A stretch of DNA of 64,000 nucleotides from Dyadobacter fanqingshengii (GTDB taxonomy: Bacteria; Bacteroidota; Bacteroidia; Cytophagales; Spirosomataceae), in NCBI RefSeq assembly GCF_023822005.2, contig NZ_CP098806.1, positions 3,472,001 to 3,536,000 on the forward strand, in the 5' to 3' direction. The position numbers and the translations under genes are program-made. Shown piece after piece: positions 8,821 to 17,310 of this stretch (position 1 is its first letter; each line of letters starts with the position of its first letter). The notes beneath the pieces are model-generated. The model was given only the letters and a program-made list of their open reading frames with translations. It did not search any database and had not been told where the DNA came from.

Positions 8821-10776
8821 ATGATCGCGATTACGAACCTCAGTTACTTTCTTGGCGACCGGGCACTTTACGACAGTGCTTCGCTGCATATTAAGCCAAA
8901 ACAAAAGATCGGCCTTATCGGTCTGAACGGCACAGGAAAGTCTACCCTCCTTAGAATGATAAACGGAGAATTCCAGCCTGACGGCGGAAATATCTCCAAA
9001 GCGGGAGACTGCACCATCGGTTTCCTGAACCAGGATTTACTCTCTTACCAAAGTGATGATTCCATTTTGTCGGTTGCTATGCAGGCTTTTGAACGGCAAA
9101 ATATCTTGCAGGTTCAAATGGACAAGATCCTGTATGATATGGAACATAACTATACAGACGCACTTGTTGACAAGCTGGCGAGGGTTCAGGACGAATTTGA
9201 AGCACTGGACGGTTATACCATTCAATCTAAGGCAGAAGCCATTCTCGAAGGTTTGGGTTTTGTAACAGATGATTTACACAGACCGTTAAGATTATTTTCC
9301 GGAGGTTGGAGAATGCGGGTAATGTTAGCAAAGTTGCTTTTGCAAAAGCCGTCGTTACTCATGCTCGATGAGCCTACCAACCACTTAGACTTACCGTCCA
9401 TTCAGTGGGTTGAGAAATATGTGCAGAGTTATGAAGGCGCCGTGATCGTGGTTTCTCACGACAGGCAATTTTTGGATAACACCATTGATACAACCGTTGA
9501 AGTTGCCAATGGAAAGCTGAATTACTATGCTGGAAATTACTCCTACTACATGGAGGAAAAAGAGGAACGCAATGAAATTCAGCGCGGTGCTTATGAAAAC
9601 CAGCAGGCGAAAATTCGCCAAACTGAGCGTTTCATTGAGCGTTTTAAGGCCAAGGCAACCAAATCCCGCCAGGTTCAAAGCCGGGTAAAGGCATTGGACA
9701 AAATGGATGTTGTGGATCAGGTTATTGATGAAAATGCAAAAGTCCACTTCCGCTTTCAATTTACGACGCAGCCAGGAAGGCACGTCTTCCAATTGGAGGA
9801 TGCGTCCAAAGCTTATGGCGAAAAGGTCATTCTCGACAGCACCAACATCAGCATGGAGCGCGGCGACAAAATCGCGTTAATCGGTGCAAACGGACGCGGA
9901 AAATCAACAGTGCTTCGCGTTGTGGCTGGAACGGAGCCTATTGAAGGAAAAAGAAGGTTGGGTCACAATGTTTCTTTCACATTCTACGCACAGCATCAGC
10001 TGGAATCGCTGAATGTGAACCATAACCTGATTGAAGAGCTTAAATATGCGAATTCCAACAAAACCGAAACAGAGTTAAGGACCGTTTTGGGATGCTTTCT
10101 ATTCACCGGGGATGACGTTTTCAAGAAGATCAAAGTCCTTTCCGGAGGAGAAAAATCGCGGGTTGCGCTTGCCAAAGTTCTGCTTTCACAAGCCAACTTC
10201 CTGCTGCTCGATGAGCCTACCAACCACTTGGACATGCAGTCGGTGAACATTCTAATCCAGGCTTTACAGCAATACGAAGGTAGTTACATTGTTGTTTCCC
10301 ACGATAGATATTTTGTTGAAAACATTGCTAATAAGATCTGGTATATTGAAGATCACGAGATCAAGCAATATCCGGGAACATATCAGGAATATGAAGTGTG
10401 GGTTGAAGAGCGTGGTTTGCAATCTGCGGTGAGCGATAAAGCAACTGTCAGCAGCGCACCGCCGCAAAAAGCTTCTCAGCAACCTCCTTCCAATGGCAAT
10501 GCACAGAAAAACAATGGAAAATCAGTCTCAAACGAAGATTCTCAAAAAATAAAGAAAGCGCAGAAACAGATTGAGGAATTGGAAGCGACTATTAATAACC
10601 TGGAAATAAAGAAAACAGAAACAGAAGTGAAGCTCGCGGATCCCAAGATTTACAATGATTCAAAAGCACTCGCTGATTTGAACCGTTTTTATGCTGACAT
10701 TAAACAGAAGCTGGACGATAGCACGGAGACTTGGGAGAATCTGATGCTGGAAGTGGATGTGCTGGCTGGGAAGTAA
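8821..10776 (+). CDS. ABC-F family ATP-binding cassette protein
   Basis: Soluble twin-ATPase of 651 residues acting at the ribosome or in related translation quality control. The first nucleotide-binding domain has Walker A GLNGTGKST at about 34-42 and signature LFSGGWRMRV; the second has GANGRGKST near 355 and signature VLSGGEKSRV. Each has the LLLDEPTNHLD-type Walker B. Between them is the charged ABC-F linker (about 235-300, rich in R, Q and K), and the C-terminus (about 560-645) is a predicted coiled coil. No membrane segment is present. The Uup/YheS-like layout suggests a housekeeping factor rather than antibiotic resistance, but I cannot assign the subfamily. Confidence 0.93.
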   Translation: MIAITNLSYFLGDRALYDSASLHIKPKQKIGLIGLNGTGKSTLLRMINGEFQPDGGNISKAGDCTIGFLNQDLLSYQSDDSILSVAMQAFERQNILQVQMDKILYDMEHNYTDALVDKLARVQDEFEALDGYTIQSKAEAILEGLGFVTDDLHRPLRLFSGGWRMRVMLAKLLLQKPSLLMLDEPTNHLDLPSIQWVEKYVQSYEGAVIVVSHDRQFLDNTIDTTVEVANGKLNYYAGNYSYYMEEKEERNEIQRGAYENQQAKIRQTERFIERFKAKATKSRQVQSRVKALDKMDVVDQVIDENAKVHFRFQFTTQPGRHVFQLEDASKAYGEKVILDSTNISMERGDKIALIGANGRGKSTVLRVVAGTEPIEGKRRLGHNVSFTFYAQHQLESLNVNHNLIEELKYANSNKTETELRTVLGCFLFTGDDVFKKIKVLSGGEKSRVALAKVLLSQANFLLLDEPTNHLDMQSVNILIQALQQYEGSYIVVSHDRYFVENIANKIWYIEDHEIKQYPGTYQEYEVWVEERGLQSAVSDKATVSSAPPQKASQQPPSNGNAQKNNGKSVSNEDSQKIKKAQKQIEELEATINNLEIKKTETEVKLADPKIYNDSKALADLNRFYADIKQKLDDSTETWENLMLEVDVLAGK

Positions 10777-10792
10777 GAACTTATCAATGCAG

Positions 10793-10821
10793 AAAGGGAA
10801 ATCGTTTGATTTCCCTTTTTT
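10793..10821. terminator. bidirectional intrinsic terminator
   Basis: A perfect 11-bp stem, AAAGGGAAATC with GATTTCCCTTT, with a four-base loop and T tract on the plus strand. It separates the ABC-F gene from the convergent Uma2 gene and touches the Uma2 stop codon. Confidence 0.85.
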
Positions 10822-11414
10822 TATATTGCCTTCGGCTTGATTAAGCCACTGGTCCGTGCATAAATATCGCGTAACTTCAATTGAAAATTGCAGGCAGATA
10901 TTGTAATATGGTCATCAATATTCTCAGTTTCTGATTCTAATATCCAACTTCCATTGTCATTTTTCCGAAAAATCTCAACATTAATCGACTGAGAGTCAAT
11001 TAGAATGTATTCCAATAATGTCGGAATAGATCTGTAAAGGTGGAATTTGTCACCTCTATCATAAGCGCTGGTTGTCCTAGATAGCACTTCGATAATAATG
11101 GTGGGATTAACCAATATTTCTTTGTCCTGATCTGTAAACTCAAGCCTTCCACACGCAACAAGGAAATCAGGATAGGCGTAAAGCCCATTCTCAGGGATAT
11201 GCAGCCGCATGTCGCTTGAGAAACTCTGGCAGGATTTATCTTTTAAATAGCCGCCAATCTCAACGGACAGGTTTTCCGTAATTCGGTTGTGATTTGAACC
11301 GGCTCCTGCCATGGCGAATATCTCTCCGCGATAGTATTCGCTTTTATACTCTGCCTTCCGCTCCAGTTCGAGATATTCTTTTTCTGAATACATTTTGATA
11401 GTTTGTGCGATCAT
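10821..11414 (-). CDS. Uma2 family protein (PD-(D/E)XK nuclease-like fold)
   Basis: Protein of 197 residues of the Uma2 (DUF820) family, which shares the restriction-endonuclease-like fold; the cellular role of the family is not established. Visible hallmarks are the N-terminal [10 protein letters not shown], the segment [31 protein letters not shown] with the acidic active-site candidate, and [35 protein letters not shown], where E-V replaces the usual E-x-K pair. It is a single gene with its own terminator, flanked by ABC-F and the divergent T9SS plug gene. The family is often present in several copies per genome. Confidence 0.85.
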   Translation of the reverse strand: MIAQTIKMYSEKEYLELERKAEYKSEYYRGEIFAMAGAGSNHNRITENLSVEIGGYLKDKSCQSFSSDMRLHIPENGLYAYPDFLVACGRLEFTDQDKEILVNPTIIIEVLSRTTSAYDRGDKFHLYRSIPTLLEYILIDSQSINVEIFRKNDNGSWILESETENIDDHITISACNFQLKLRDIYARTSGLIKPKAI

Positions 11415-11518
11415 GTTGGATGATGTAAGTTAAAAAATAGTTGCTAGCGTGCAAAACACGTTCGCTTATTCAGACGTACATTACATGAAAAGTCGCAGGA
11501 ATATTTAAAGGATTTATT

Positions 11519-12805
11519 ATGAGGCCAATTTCGCTTTTTTTGTGGTTAATGTTGATGTACGGGAATGCCACTGCGCAATCGCAGAACATCCGGCTGGAAG
11601 ATTACATATATAATGATAAGATAAAGACCGTTTTACTTTATCCCGCACTCGAAGATCCTGAGAGCCCCACGCGCCTGCTCACACCTGCCGTAAAACCCCT
11701 GACAAGCCCTGCCCCGCTGGTTCTGGAGTTTGATGACCTTACTGGTCAGTTTGAAGGTTATCGTGCGAAAATCATCCATTGTAACGCCGATTGGACCAAA
11801 TCCAACCTGAACGACATTGAATTTACATTCGAGTTCAATGAATATCCGATCAATGATTATCAGCAATCATTCAGCACCAAGGTTCCTTATTTCCATTATA
11901 AGCTGGAATTGCCGAAGCTCAAAATTTCAGGCAACTACGTGATTTATGTTTATTCTGATCGCGATAGGAAACCTGTTCTGAGCAGGAGATTCATGCTTTA
12001 CGAGTCACGGGTGAGCATTGACGCGAAAGCACGCTTTTCGCAAGGAATTCAGCAGCAGTTTTCCGACCAGCAGATCGATTTCTCGGTTAATTATAAAGGT
12101 TATCCGCTGAATGCGCCGCAAACAGATTTGAAAGTCGTGCTCAGAAAAAACTTTCGGTTTGACGAGATCAGGGCGAACTTCAAACCGACGAATGTCAGGC
12201 CGTTTGATCAGATTTTGGAATACACATTCTTTGACCTGGAAAACACATTCCCCGGCGGAAATGAATTTCGTTACTTCGATAGCAGAAGCCTGACCGGCAG
12301 AGGTTATGGCGTGAATGAGATCGAGCGCTCCGATGAATTTACACGGCTTATGCTTTTTCCCGACAAATCCCGTAATAATAATGCCTACATACAGATCGAT
12401 GACTTTAATGGTCAATACATTGTAGATCAGCGGGAATCTGGTCGCGGGAGCATCGAAGCGGATTATACGCCCGTGCTGTTCTCATTACGAACAGAACAGG
12501 ATCCGGATGCGGCATTTTACGTTAACGGCGCCTTCAACCTCTGGCAACTGACGAATACCAACAAAATGACCTACAATGTCGCTACCAATGCCTACGAAGT
12601 GGAAATGATGGTAAAACAGGGTGTTATTAACTACAACTATGCGATGTTGAGAAACGGCGAAAAGAAAGCGGATGAAGGATTTATTGAAGGCAATTATGGC
12701 GCGACAGAAAATGATTATGACATCCTCATCTATCATCGCCCACAGGCGGGAAGGGCTGATCTGCTGATTGGTTATCGCACCGTTGAATGGAACCGCAGAC
12801 GATAA
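11519..12805 (+). CDS. type IX secretion system plug protein (DUF5103)
   Basis: Secreted protein of 428 residues, signal peptide about 1-19 ending in NATAQ. The sequence from IRLEDYIYNDKIKTVLLYP through LEFDDLTGQFEGYRAKIIHCNADW matches the DUF5103 family, now described as the plug that closes the periplasmic side of the SprA translocon in the type IX secretion system. The C-terminal third (about 310-428, with DPDAAFYVNGAFNLWQLT) looks like a beta-sandwich. It is encoded alone; no other por/spr/gld genes lie nearby, which is usual for this scattered system. It implies that the organism secretes proteins by T9SS. Confidence 0.85.
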   Translation: MRPISLFLWLMLMYGNATAQSQNIRLEDYIYNDKIKTVLLYPALEDPESPTRLLTPAVKPLTSPAPLVLEFDDLTGQFEGYRAKIIHCNADWTKSNLNDIEFTFEFNEYPINDYQQSFSTKVPYFHYKLELPKLKISGNYVIYVYSDRDRKPVLSRRFMLYESRVSIDAKARFSQGIQQQFSDQQIDFSVNYKGYPLNAPQTDLKVVLRKNFRFDEIRANFKPTNVRPFDQILEYTFFDLENTFPGGNEFRYFDSRSLTGRGYGVNEIERSDEFTRLMLFPDKSRNNNAYIQIDDFNGQYIVDQRESGRGSIEADYTPVLFSLRTEQDPDAAFYVNGAFNLWQLTNTNKMTYNVATNAYEVEMMVKQGVINYNYAMLRNGEKKADEGFIEGNYGATENDYDILIYHRPQAGRADLLIGYRTVEWNRRR

Positions 12806-12813
12806 AAGTCATA

Positions 12814-12840
12814 AAAAAGGAGCGACCGAATGGCCGCTCC
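12814..12840 (-). terminator. intrinsic terminator of ychF
   Basis: GGAGCG and CGCTCC pair around an internal loop that can pair further after one mismatch. On the minus strand the stem is followed by a T tract (CTCCTTTTTT), correct for ychF, which ends just upstream on that strand. On the plus strand no T tract follows, so it would not serve the plug gene well. Confidence 0.75.
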
Positions 12841-12861
12841 GCAATCTCTCAAAAATGCACT

Positions 12862-13962
12862 TTATACATTAAAACGGAAGTGCATAATGTCTCCATCCGC
12901 AACTACATATTCTTTTCCTTCAACAGCCATCTTACCTACTTCTTTCACACCAGCCTCTGTTTTATATTGCTCATAATCAGCAATTTTTATCACTTCCGCG
13001 CGGATAAAACCTTTTTCAAAATCACTGTGAATCACGCCTGCTGCTTGTGGCGCTTTCCAGCCCTTCACAATGGTCCAGGCCTTTACTTCTTTAACGCCGG
13101 CTGTGAAATATGTGATCAGATTTAGCAGCGAATACGATGCTCTGATCAGCTTGCTCAAACCCGACTCTTTCAGTCCATATTCACCAAGGAACATTTCATG
13201 CTCTTCCGGATCTTCGATCTCAGAAATCTGTGACTCAATAGCAGCGCAAAGTACAATCACGTCCGCTCCTTCGTGTTTCACTGCTTCACGCAATTTTTCA
13301 GAATATTCATTGCCTGTGAGCATCGAACCTTCGTCCACGTTAGCAACATATAGAACCGGTTTTGCCGTCAGCAATTGCAGATCGCCAATCACTGCTTCCT
13401 TCGTTTCTTCATCAATCACCACGCTGCGGGCATTTTTGCCTTCTTCTAGCGTTGCTTTATATTTTTTCAACCATTCCAGTTCTGATTTTGCTTTCGCATC
13501 ACCGGCACGCGCACCCTTTTCTGTTTTCTGGATTTTCTTGTCAACAGATTCGAGATCTTTCATCTGTAATTCAATGTCGATGATCTCTTTATCAAAAACA
13601 GGATCTACGCGTCCTTCCACGTGCACCACATTTTCGTCCTGAAAACATCTTACGACATGCACAATGGCGTCAACTTCCCGGATGTTGGCAAGAAATTTAT
13701 TTCCAAGACCCGCTCCCTGGCTCGCGCCTTTCACAAGCCCGGCAATGTCAACGAATTCTATAATTGTCGGTATAACTTTCTGAGGACTAACCAGTTTTGT
13801 CAAAATATCCAGCCGTTCGTCGGGCACGGTTACCACGCCTACGTTGGGCTCGATTGTACAGAATGGATAATTGGCAGCTTCGGCTTTACCGGTTGAAATG
13901 GCATTAAAAAGAGTGGATTTCCCTACGTTCGGCAATCCCACGATCCCACATTGAAGACTCAT
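12862..13962 (-). CDS. ychF: redox-regulated ATPase YchF (Obg-like)
   Basis: Universal P-loop ATPase of the Obg family, 366 residues, which is the normal length. G1 is GLPNVGKST near residues 8-16, followed by the switch-like [11 protein letters not shown]3 [10 protein letters not shown], the coiled-coil region about 130-200 and the C-terminal TGS domain with [15 protein letters not shown]. YchF prefers ATP to GTP and is tied to ribosome and stress functions. It is monocistronic, with its own terminator on the downstream side and a possible TAnnTTTG element 82 bp upstream. Confidence 0.97.
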   Translation of the reverse strand: MSLQCGIVGLPNVGKSTLFNAISTGKAEAANYPFCTIEPNVGVVTVPDERLDILTKLVSPQKVIPTIIEFVDIAGLVKGASQGAGLGNKFLANIREVDAIVHVVRCFQDENVVHVEGRVDPVFDKEIIDIELQMKDLESVDKKIQKTEKGARAGDAKAKSELEWLKKYKATLEEGKNARSVVIDEETKEAVIGDLQLLTAKPVLYVANVDEGSMLTGNEYSEKLREAVKHEGADVIVLCAAIESQISEIEDPEEHEMFLGEYGLKESGLSKLIRASYSLLNLITYFTAGVKEVKAWTIVKGWKAPQAAGVIHSDFEKGFIRAEVIKIADYEQYKTEAGVKEVGKMAVEGKEYVVADGDIMHFRFNV

Positions 13963-14043
13963 GTTATATTTTATGCAGTTAAAAGCAGGTAGTTTTCAAT
14001 GCAACAGTGCAAAGAACTCCTGTCTGCCAGATGATAATTTTTG

Positions 14044-14051
14044 CAAAATTA
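14044..14051 (-). promoter_or_regulatory. possible -7 element of ychF
   Basis: Minus strand TAATTTTG matches TAnnTTTG, 82 bp before the ychF start and just past the terminator of the preceding gene, which is a sensible promoter position. No -33 TTTG was found at standard spacing. Confidence 0.4.
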
Positions 14052-14070
14052 CCACTTAGCGAGTAGAAAA

Positions 14071-14105
14071 ACCAAAAGCCTTCGTAATTGATTGCGAAGG
14101 CTTTT
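14071..14105 (-). terminator. intrinsic terminator of the PUR gene
   Basis: A ten-pair stem, AAAGCCTTCG with CGAAGGCTTT, with a ten-base loop. On the minus strand it is followed by a T-rich tail (GGCTTTTGGTTTTT). It lies between the PUR gene and ychF, both on the minus strand, so it separates their transcripts. Confidence 0.85.
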
Positions 14106-14122
14106 TCATTCTTTCAATTTTT

Positions 14123-14443
14123 TTAATCCCACTTAAGGTCCGACTCACCAACTACGTCCACCTCATCGGCTTTGGCTTCGAACTGAGAAAAGTCAACTTC
14201 CGGCATCAACTCTGTTTTCACGTGATCCACGGCATCCTTCAAAGCATCAACGAACTTATCAAAATCCTCTTTGTATAAAAACATCTTGTGCTTTTCATAC
14301 GTGAACCCGTCTCCCTGTGGATGACGACGGCTTTCTGTGATGGTAAGATAATAATCGTTGGATCGCGTCGAGCGAACATCGAAGAAGTAAGTCCTTTTTC
14401 CTGCCCTGACCCTTTTGGAGTAGATTTGCTCTCTGTCTTCCAC
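14123..14443 (-). CDS. PUR family DNA/RNA-binding protein (DUF3276)
   Basis: Small protein of 106 residues with a single PUR repeat, related to Pur-alpha and to Borrelia BpuR, which bind single-stranded DNA and RNA. The core runs EQIYSKRVRAGKRTYFFDVR, then DYYLTITESRR, then FLYKEDFDKFVDALKDAVDHV, followed by an acidic tail. I start it at the GTG giving M-E-D-R-E-Q-I, since family members begin ME(E/D)RE. The frame stays open nine codons further to a TTG at 14470, but that extension has no family match. It is monocistronic, with a strong terminator after it. It is likely abundant, but its targets are unknown. Confidence 0.88.
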   Translation of the reverse strand: MEDREQIYSKRVRAGKRTYFFDVRSTRSNDYYLTITESRRHPQGDGFTYEKHKMFLYKEDFDKFVDALKDAVDHVKTELMPEVDFSQFEAKADEVDVVGESDLKWD

Positions 14444-14606
14444 TATGTTAAGTTTTAAATAGGTTTTCAAACGCTAAAATATAAAGTTTATTGCTGCTAA
14501 CAAAAAAACGGGCACATATTAGCAATTTGTTAGTATTGACTAGCACAATTTTCATGCGGCTTATCACTTTAGCATTTGAAATTGCTCTTTTCTAAAAAGT
14601 TTTTCT

Positions 14607-14614
14607 TAGCTTTG
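14607..14614 (+). promoter_or_regulatory. -7 promoter element upstream of rlpA
   Basis: TAGCTTTG fits TAnnTTTG, 93 bp before the RlpA start. A TTTG at 14575-14578 is 28 bp upstream, longer than the usual 19-21 bp, so only the -7 half is convincing. The rest of the 264-bp gap (14444-14707) shows no gene. Confidence 0.45.
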
Positions 14615-14707
14615 AAATTCGTGGGTTTCCGATTTTTTGGGAACTACCAAATAAACAGTAAGAAATAAGGAGTTTTACCTTATTATGTTTCACCTAAAAC
14701 CAGAGAT

Positions 14708-15160
14708 ATGACTTATAATCGTATTCTGATTCTCGTCCTGTTAGCATTCGCTTCCGCACCGGCAACTTTCGCACAAGTTAAGCTGGGCAAAACTGAAACC
14801 GGTCACGCATCTTATTATGCAAGCCGGTTCAACGGCAAGAAAACCTCCTTCGGAGAAGTGCATAAAAGCACAGAATTGTCAGCAGCTCACCGAAGCTTCC
14901 CGCTTAACACGATGCTCGAAGTAACGAATCTGGATAACGATGAAAAAGTGATAGTTAGAGTGAACGATCGCGGTCCCTATGCGAAAAACAGGCTGGTCGA
15001 TCTGAGCAATGAGGCCGCCAGATTACTTGGGATCATTGCAAAAGGCGTTGCGAATGTTTCGATCCGCGTAGTAGGAATGGAAGGAATGGTCCTCCTCGAC
15101 CCCAATGAACAAATTGACGCCAAATCCGGAAAAGTAGTTGCTATGCGCGACGATAGATAA
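14708..15160 (+). CDS. RlpA-like septal ring lytic transglycosylase
   Basis: Secreted double-psi beta-barrel protein of 150 residues with signal peptide about 1-22 (ends in ATFAQ). Motifs in order are HASYYASRFNGKKTSFGE, AAHRSFPLNTMLEVTN and VNDRGPY; Asp87 of the last is the catalytic acid known in RlpA. There is no SPOR domain, so it would not target denuded glycan at the septum as E. coli RlpA does. It acts on peptidoglycan in the periplasm. It is 12 bp from the DUF58 gene, so the two are probably cotranscribed. Confidence 0.88.
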   Translation: MTYNRILILVLLAFASAPATFAQVKLGKTETGHASYYASRFNGKKTSFGEVHKSTELSAAHRSFPLNTMLEVTNLDNDEKVIVRVNDRGPYAKNRLVDLSNEAARLLGIIAKGVANVSIRVVGMEGMVLLDPNEQIDAKSGKVVAMRDDR

Positions 15161-15172
15161 CGTAATTTCAGA

Positions 15173-16087
15173 ATGAACAGCCGACAACTTGATCTAGCAA
15201 AAGTAAGGGAGTTCGGCAATCTGGAATTTCTGGCAAAGCAATTGGTTGAAGGTTTTATCACTGGCCTGCACAAATCCCCATTTCACGGGTTTTCAGTTGA
15301 ATTTGCTGAACATCAGCTTTATAATACAGGAGAATCTACGCGTAACATTGATTGGAAGGTCTATGCCAAAACAGACCGGCTTTATGTAAAGCGCTACGAA
15401 GAAGAGACTAATCTCCGTTGTCATTTATTGCTGGACACTTCCTCGTCCATGTATTATCCGGAGGAAGGTTTTGGTAAAATGACTTTTAGCGTCATGGCAG
15501 CTGCAAGCCTTACCTATCTCCTGCAAAGGCAAAAAGACGCAGTTAGTCTTTGCACATTTTCAGAAAACATTGAAATTCAGACGGCTGTAAAGTCCACGCC
15601 TTCGCATGTGCATAAGATTATCCTGGAATTGGACAATGTGCTGCAAAGCACCCGGCCGCTACTCAAAACTTCCGTCGCCAGCGTCCTGCACCAAATAGCT
15701 GAAAAGATACATAAGCGCTCACTTGTTGTGATTTTCAGCGATATGTTCGATAATCTGGAAGAAGCCGACAAGATTTTTTCCGCATTACAGCATTTGCGTC
15801 ACAACCTGCATGAAGTGCTTCTTTTCCATGTTACCGACCGCAACACCGAAGAATTGTTCGCGTTTGAAAATCGGCCCTACGAATTTATTGATCTGGAATC
15901 GGGTGAAAGGATCAAAGTCCAGCCCGATCAGGTGAGAGATTCTTACAAGGAATTTGTCGGCGATTTTTATCAAAAACTTAAACTGAAATGTGGCCAGTAC
16001 AAGATCGATTTTATTGAAGCTGATATTGCAAAAGGCTTCGATCCCATCCTCATGGCCTATTTAGTAAAACACTCGAAAATGAGGTAA
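15173..16087 (+). CDS. DUF58 domain protein with von Willebrand-like metal site
   Basis: Cytoplasmic protein of 304 residues. The DUF58 core includes GESTRNIDWKVYAKTDRLYVKRYEEE at about 48-73, followed by a VWA-type MIDAS, D88-T-S90-S-S92. DUF58 proteins usually pair with MoxR AAA ATPases as co-chaperone modules, but no MoxR gene is beside this one. It follows rlpA by 12 bp and is followed, after 50 bp, by a lipoprotein gene. Its client is unknown. Confidence 0.88.
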   Translation: MNSRQLDLAKVREFGNLEFLAKQLVEGFITGLHKSPFHGFSVEFAEHQLYNTGESTRNIDWKVYAKTDRLYVKRYEEETNLRCHLLLDTSSSMYYPEEGFGKMTFSVMAAASLTYLLQRQKDAVSLCTFSENIEIQTAVKSTPSHVHKIILELDNVLQSTRPLLKTSVASVLHQIAEKIHKRSLVVIFSDMFDNLEEADKIFSALQHLRHNLHEVLLFHVTDRNTEELFAFENRPYEFIDLESGERIKVQPDQVRDSYKEFVGDFYQKLKLKCGQYKIDFIEADIAKGFDPILMAYLVKHSKMR

Positions 16088-16137
16088 TTTTTTCAGAAAT
16101 TTGATCGCAGATCCCACCCCTTCCGCGCGTCAGTCAT

Positions 16138-17286
16138 ATGAAAAAATACTTTACTCACTTCTCCTATTTCGCCGTCCTACTCCTTCTGCTATTTGCTTGT
16201 AAATCAGCTGAAAAGTCTCTAAAAAAAGGCAATTTCGATGATTCGGTCATTCGTGCAGCTGATAAACTGAAGAGTAATCCTGGCCATACCGCTTCCATTG
16301 ATATACTCAAACAGGCGTATCCGTTAGCGCTGGAACAGCATCTAAACGACATTAAGCAAAATAAAGAGTCAGAAGACCTTTTCAGATGGGAGGCGGAGCT
16401 GCAATCCTACGAAAAACTCAACCGGCTTTTTCTCGTTTTAGACCAATGCGGCTCTTGCGCGAAGGTGGTCGATGCGAAACGTTTTGCACAGGAAGAGAAA
16501 ATGGCAAGGCACAATGCTGCGAACGTCCGTTACAAGGAAGCGCAAACATTGCTGGCAATTGGCGATCGGGAAAGTGCCCGAAAGGCATACGAGCATTTCG
16601 AAGTGGTCAATAACATTCTGCCCAACTTCAATGATGTTCGAGAACGGCTGGATCTGGCCTATGAAATCGCTTCTTTCAAAGTGGTTGTAGAACAGGTGCT
16701 TGTCACTTCCAGGACCTATCAGTTAAGCAATGAATATTTTCAGGAACGTGTCAATGAATATTTGCAGACCAACAAGCGGCTCAACAAATTTGTGCGATTT
16801 TATATGCCTGAGGAAGCCGCTAATCTCAAAATACAACCAGATCACATTATCAAGCTTCAATTTGACGACTTTGTTGTAGGAAATACACTCGTCGAGAAAA
16901 ATACGAAAGTTGTGATCAGCAAAGACAGTGTAAAAGTGGGTGAAAAACAGGTGGGAAGATCCAAAACGCCTATTTATGACAAGGTCACAGCCAAATTTAC
17001 CCAAAACCGTAAAACCGTGCTTTCCGCAGGATTGCTGGATATGCAGATCATGGATTTTAAGACCAAACGTGTGGTGACGCAGGAAAAATTTAATGGCGAA
17101 TACAACTGGATGTGCGAATGGGCGCATTTCAATGGCGACGAACGCGCGCTGACTGCGGCCCAGCTTAGGCAGTGCAAAAGCCAGGAATTGCTGCCTCCCG
17201 CACCCCAACAACTGTTTATTGAATTTAGCAAACCCATTTATGAACGCCTTACCAGCAAGTTGCAAACCTATTATGCCAAATACTGA
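16138..17286 (+). CDS. lipoprotein of unknown function with TPR-like helical region
   Basis: Predicted lipoprotein of 382 residues; the signal ends LLLLFACKSA with Cys21. Residues about 30-190 are helix-rich and carry a TPR-like stretch (RYKEAQTLLAIGDRESARKAYEHFEVV). The second half (about 220-380) looks beta-rich, with VKVGEKQVGRSKTPIYDKVTA. I do not recognise a named domain. It is likely anchored in the outer membrane or periplasm. It is on the same strand as rlpA and DUF58 and may share their transcript; no terminator separates it from the convergent radA gene 24 bp on. Confidence 0.65.
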   Translation: MKKYFTHFSYFAVLLLLLFACKSAEKSLKKGNFDDSVIRAADKLKSNPGHTASIDILKQAYPLALEQHLNDIKQNKESEDLFRWEAELQSYEKLNRLFLVLDQCGSCAKVVDAKRFAQEEKMARHNAANVRYKEAQTLLAIGDRESARKAYEHFEVVNNILPNFNDVRERLDLAYEIASFKVVVEQVLVTSRTYQLSNEYFQERVNEYLQTNKRLNKFVRFYMPEEAANLKIQPDHIIKLQFDDFVVGNTLVEKNTKVVISKDSVKVGEKQVGRSKTPIYDKVTAKFTQNRKTVLSAGLLDMQIMDFKTKRVVTQEKFNGEYNWMCEWAHFNGDERALTAAQLRQCKSQELLPPAPQQLFIEFSKPIYERLTSKLQTYYAKY

Positions 17287-17310
17287 TAAAGCGTGTTCAA
17301 AGCGAGCATG

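Noticed and set aside
13070..13642. Long open frame of 190 codons on the plus strand across ychF
   Set aside because: It is antisense to a gene with full family match and its product is a low-complexity serine-rich sequence with no motif.
14444..14470. Longer version of the PUR protein from a TTG
   Set aside because: The extension of nine residues has no family match, while the GTG start gives the usual family N-terminus.
16723..17265. Open frame of 180 codons on the minus strand within the lipoprotein gene
   Set aside because: Shadow of the plus-strand lipoprotein gene, which has a clear signal and codon pattern.
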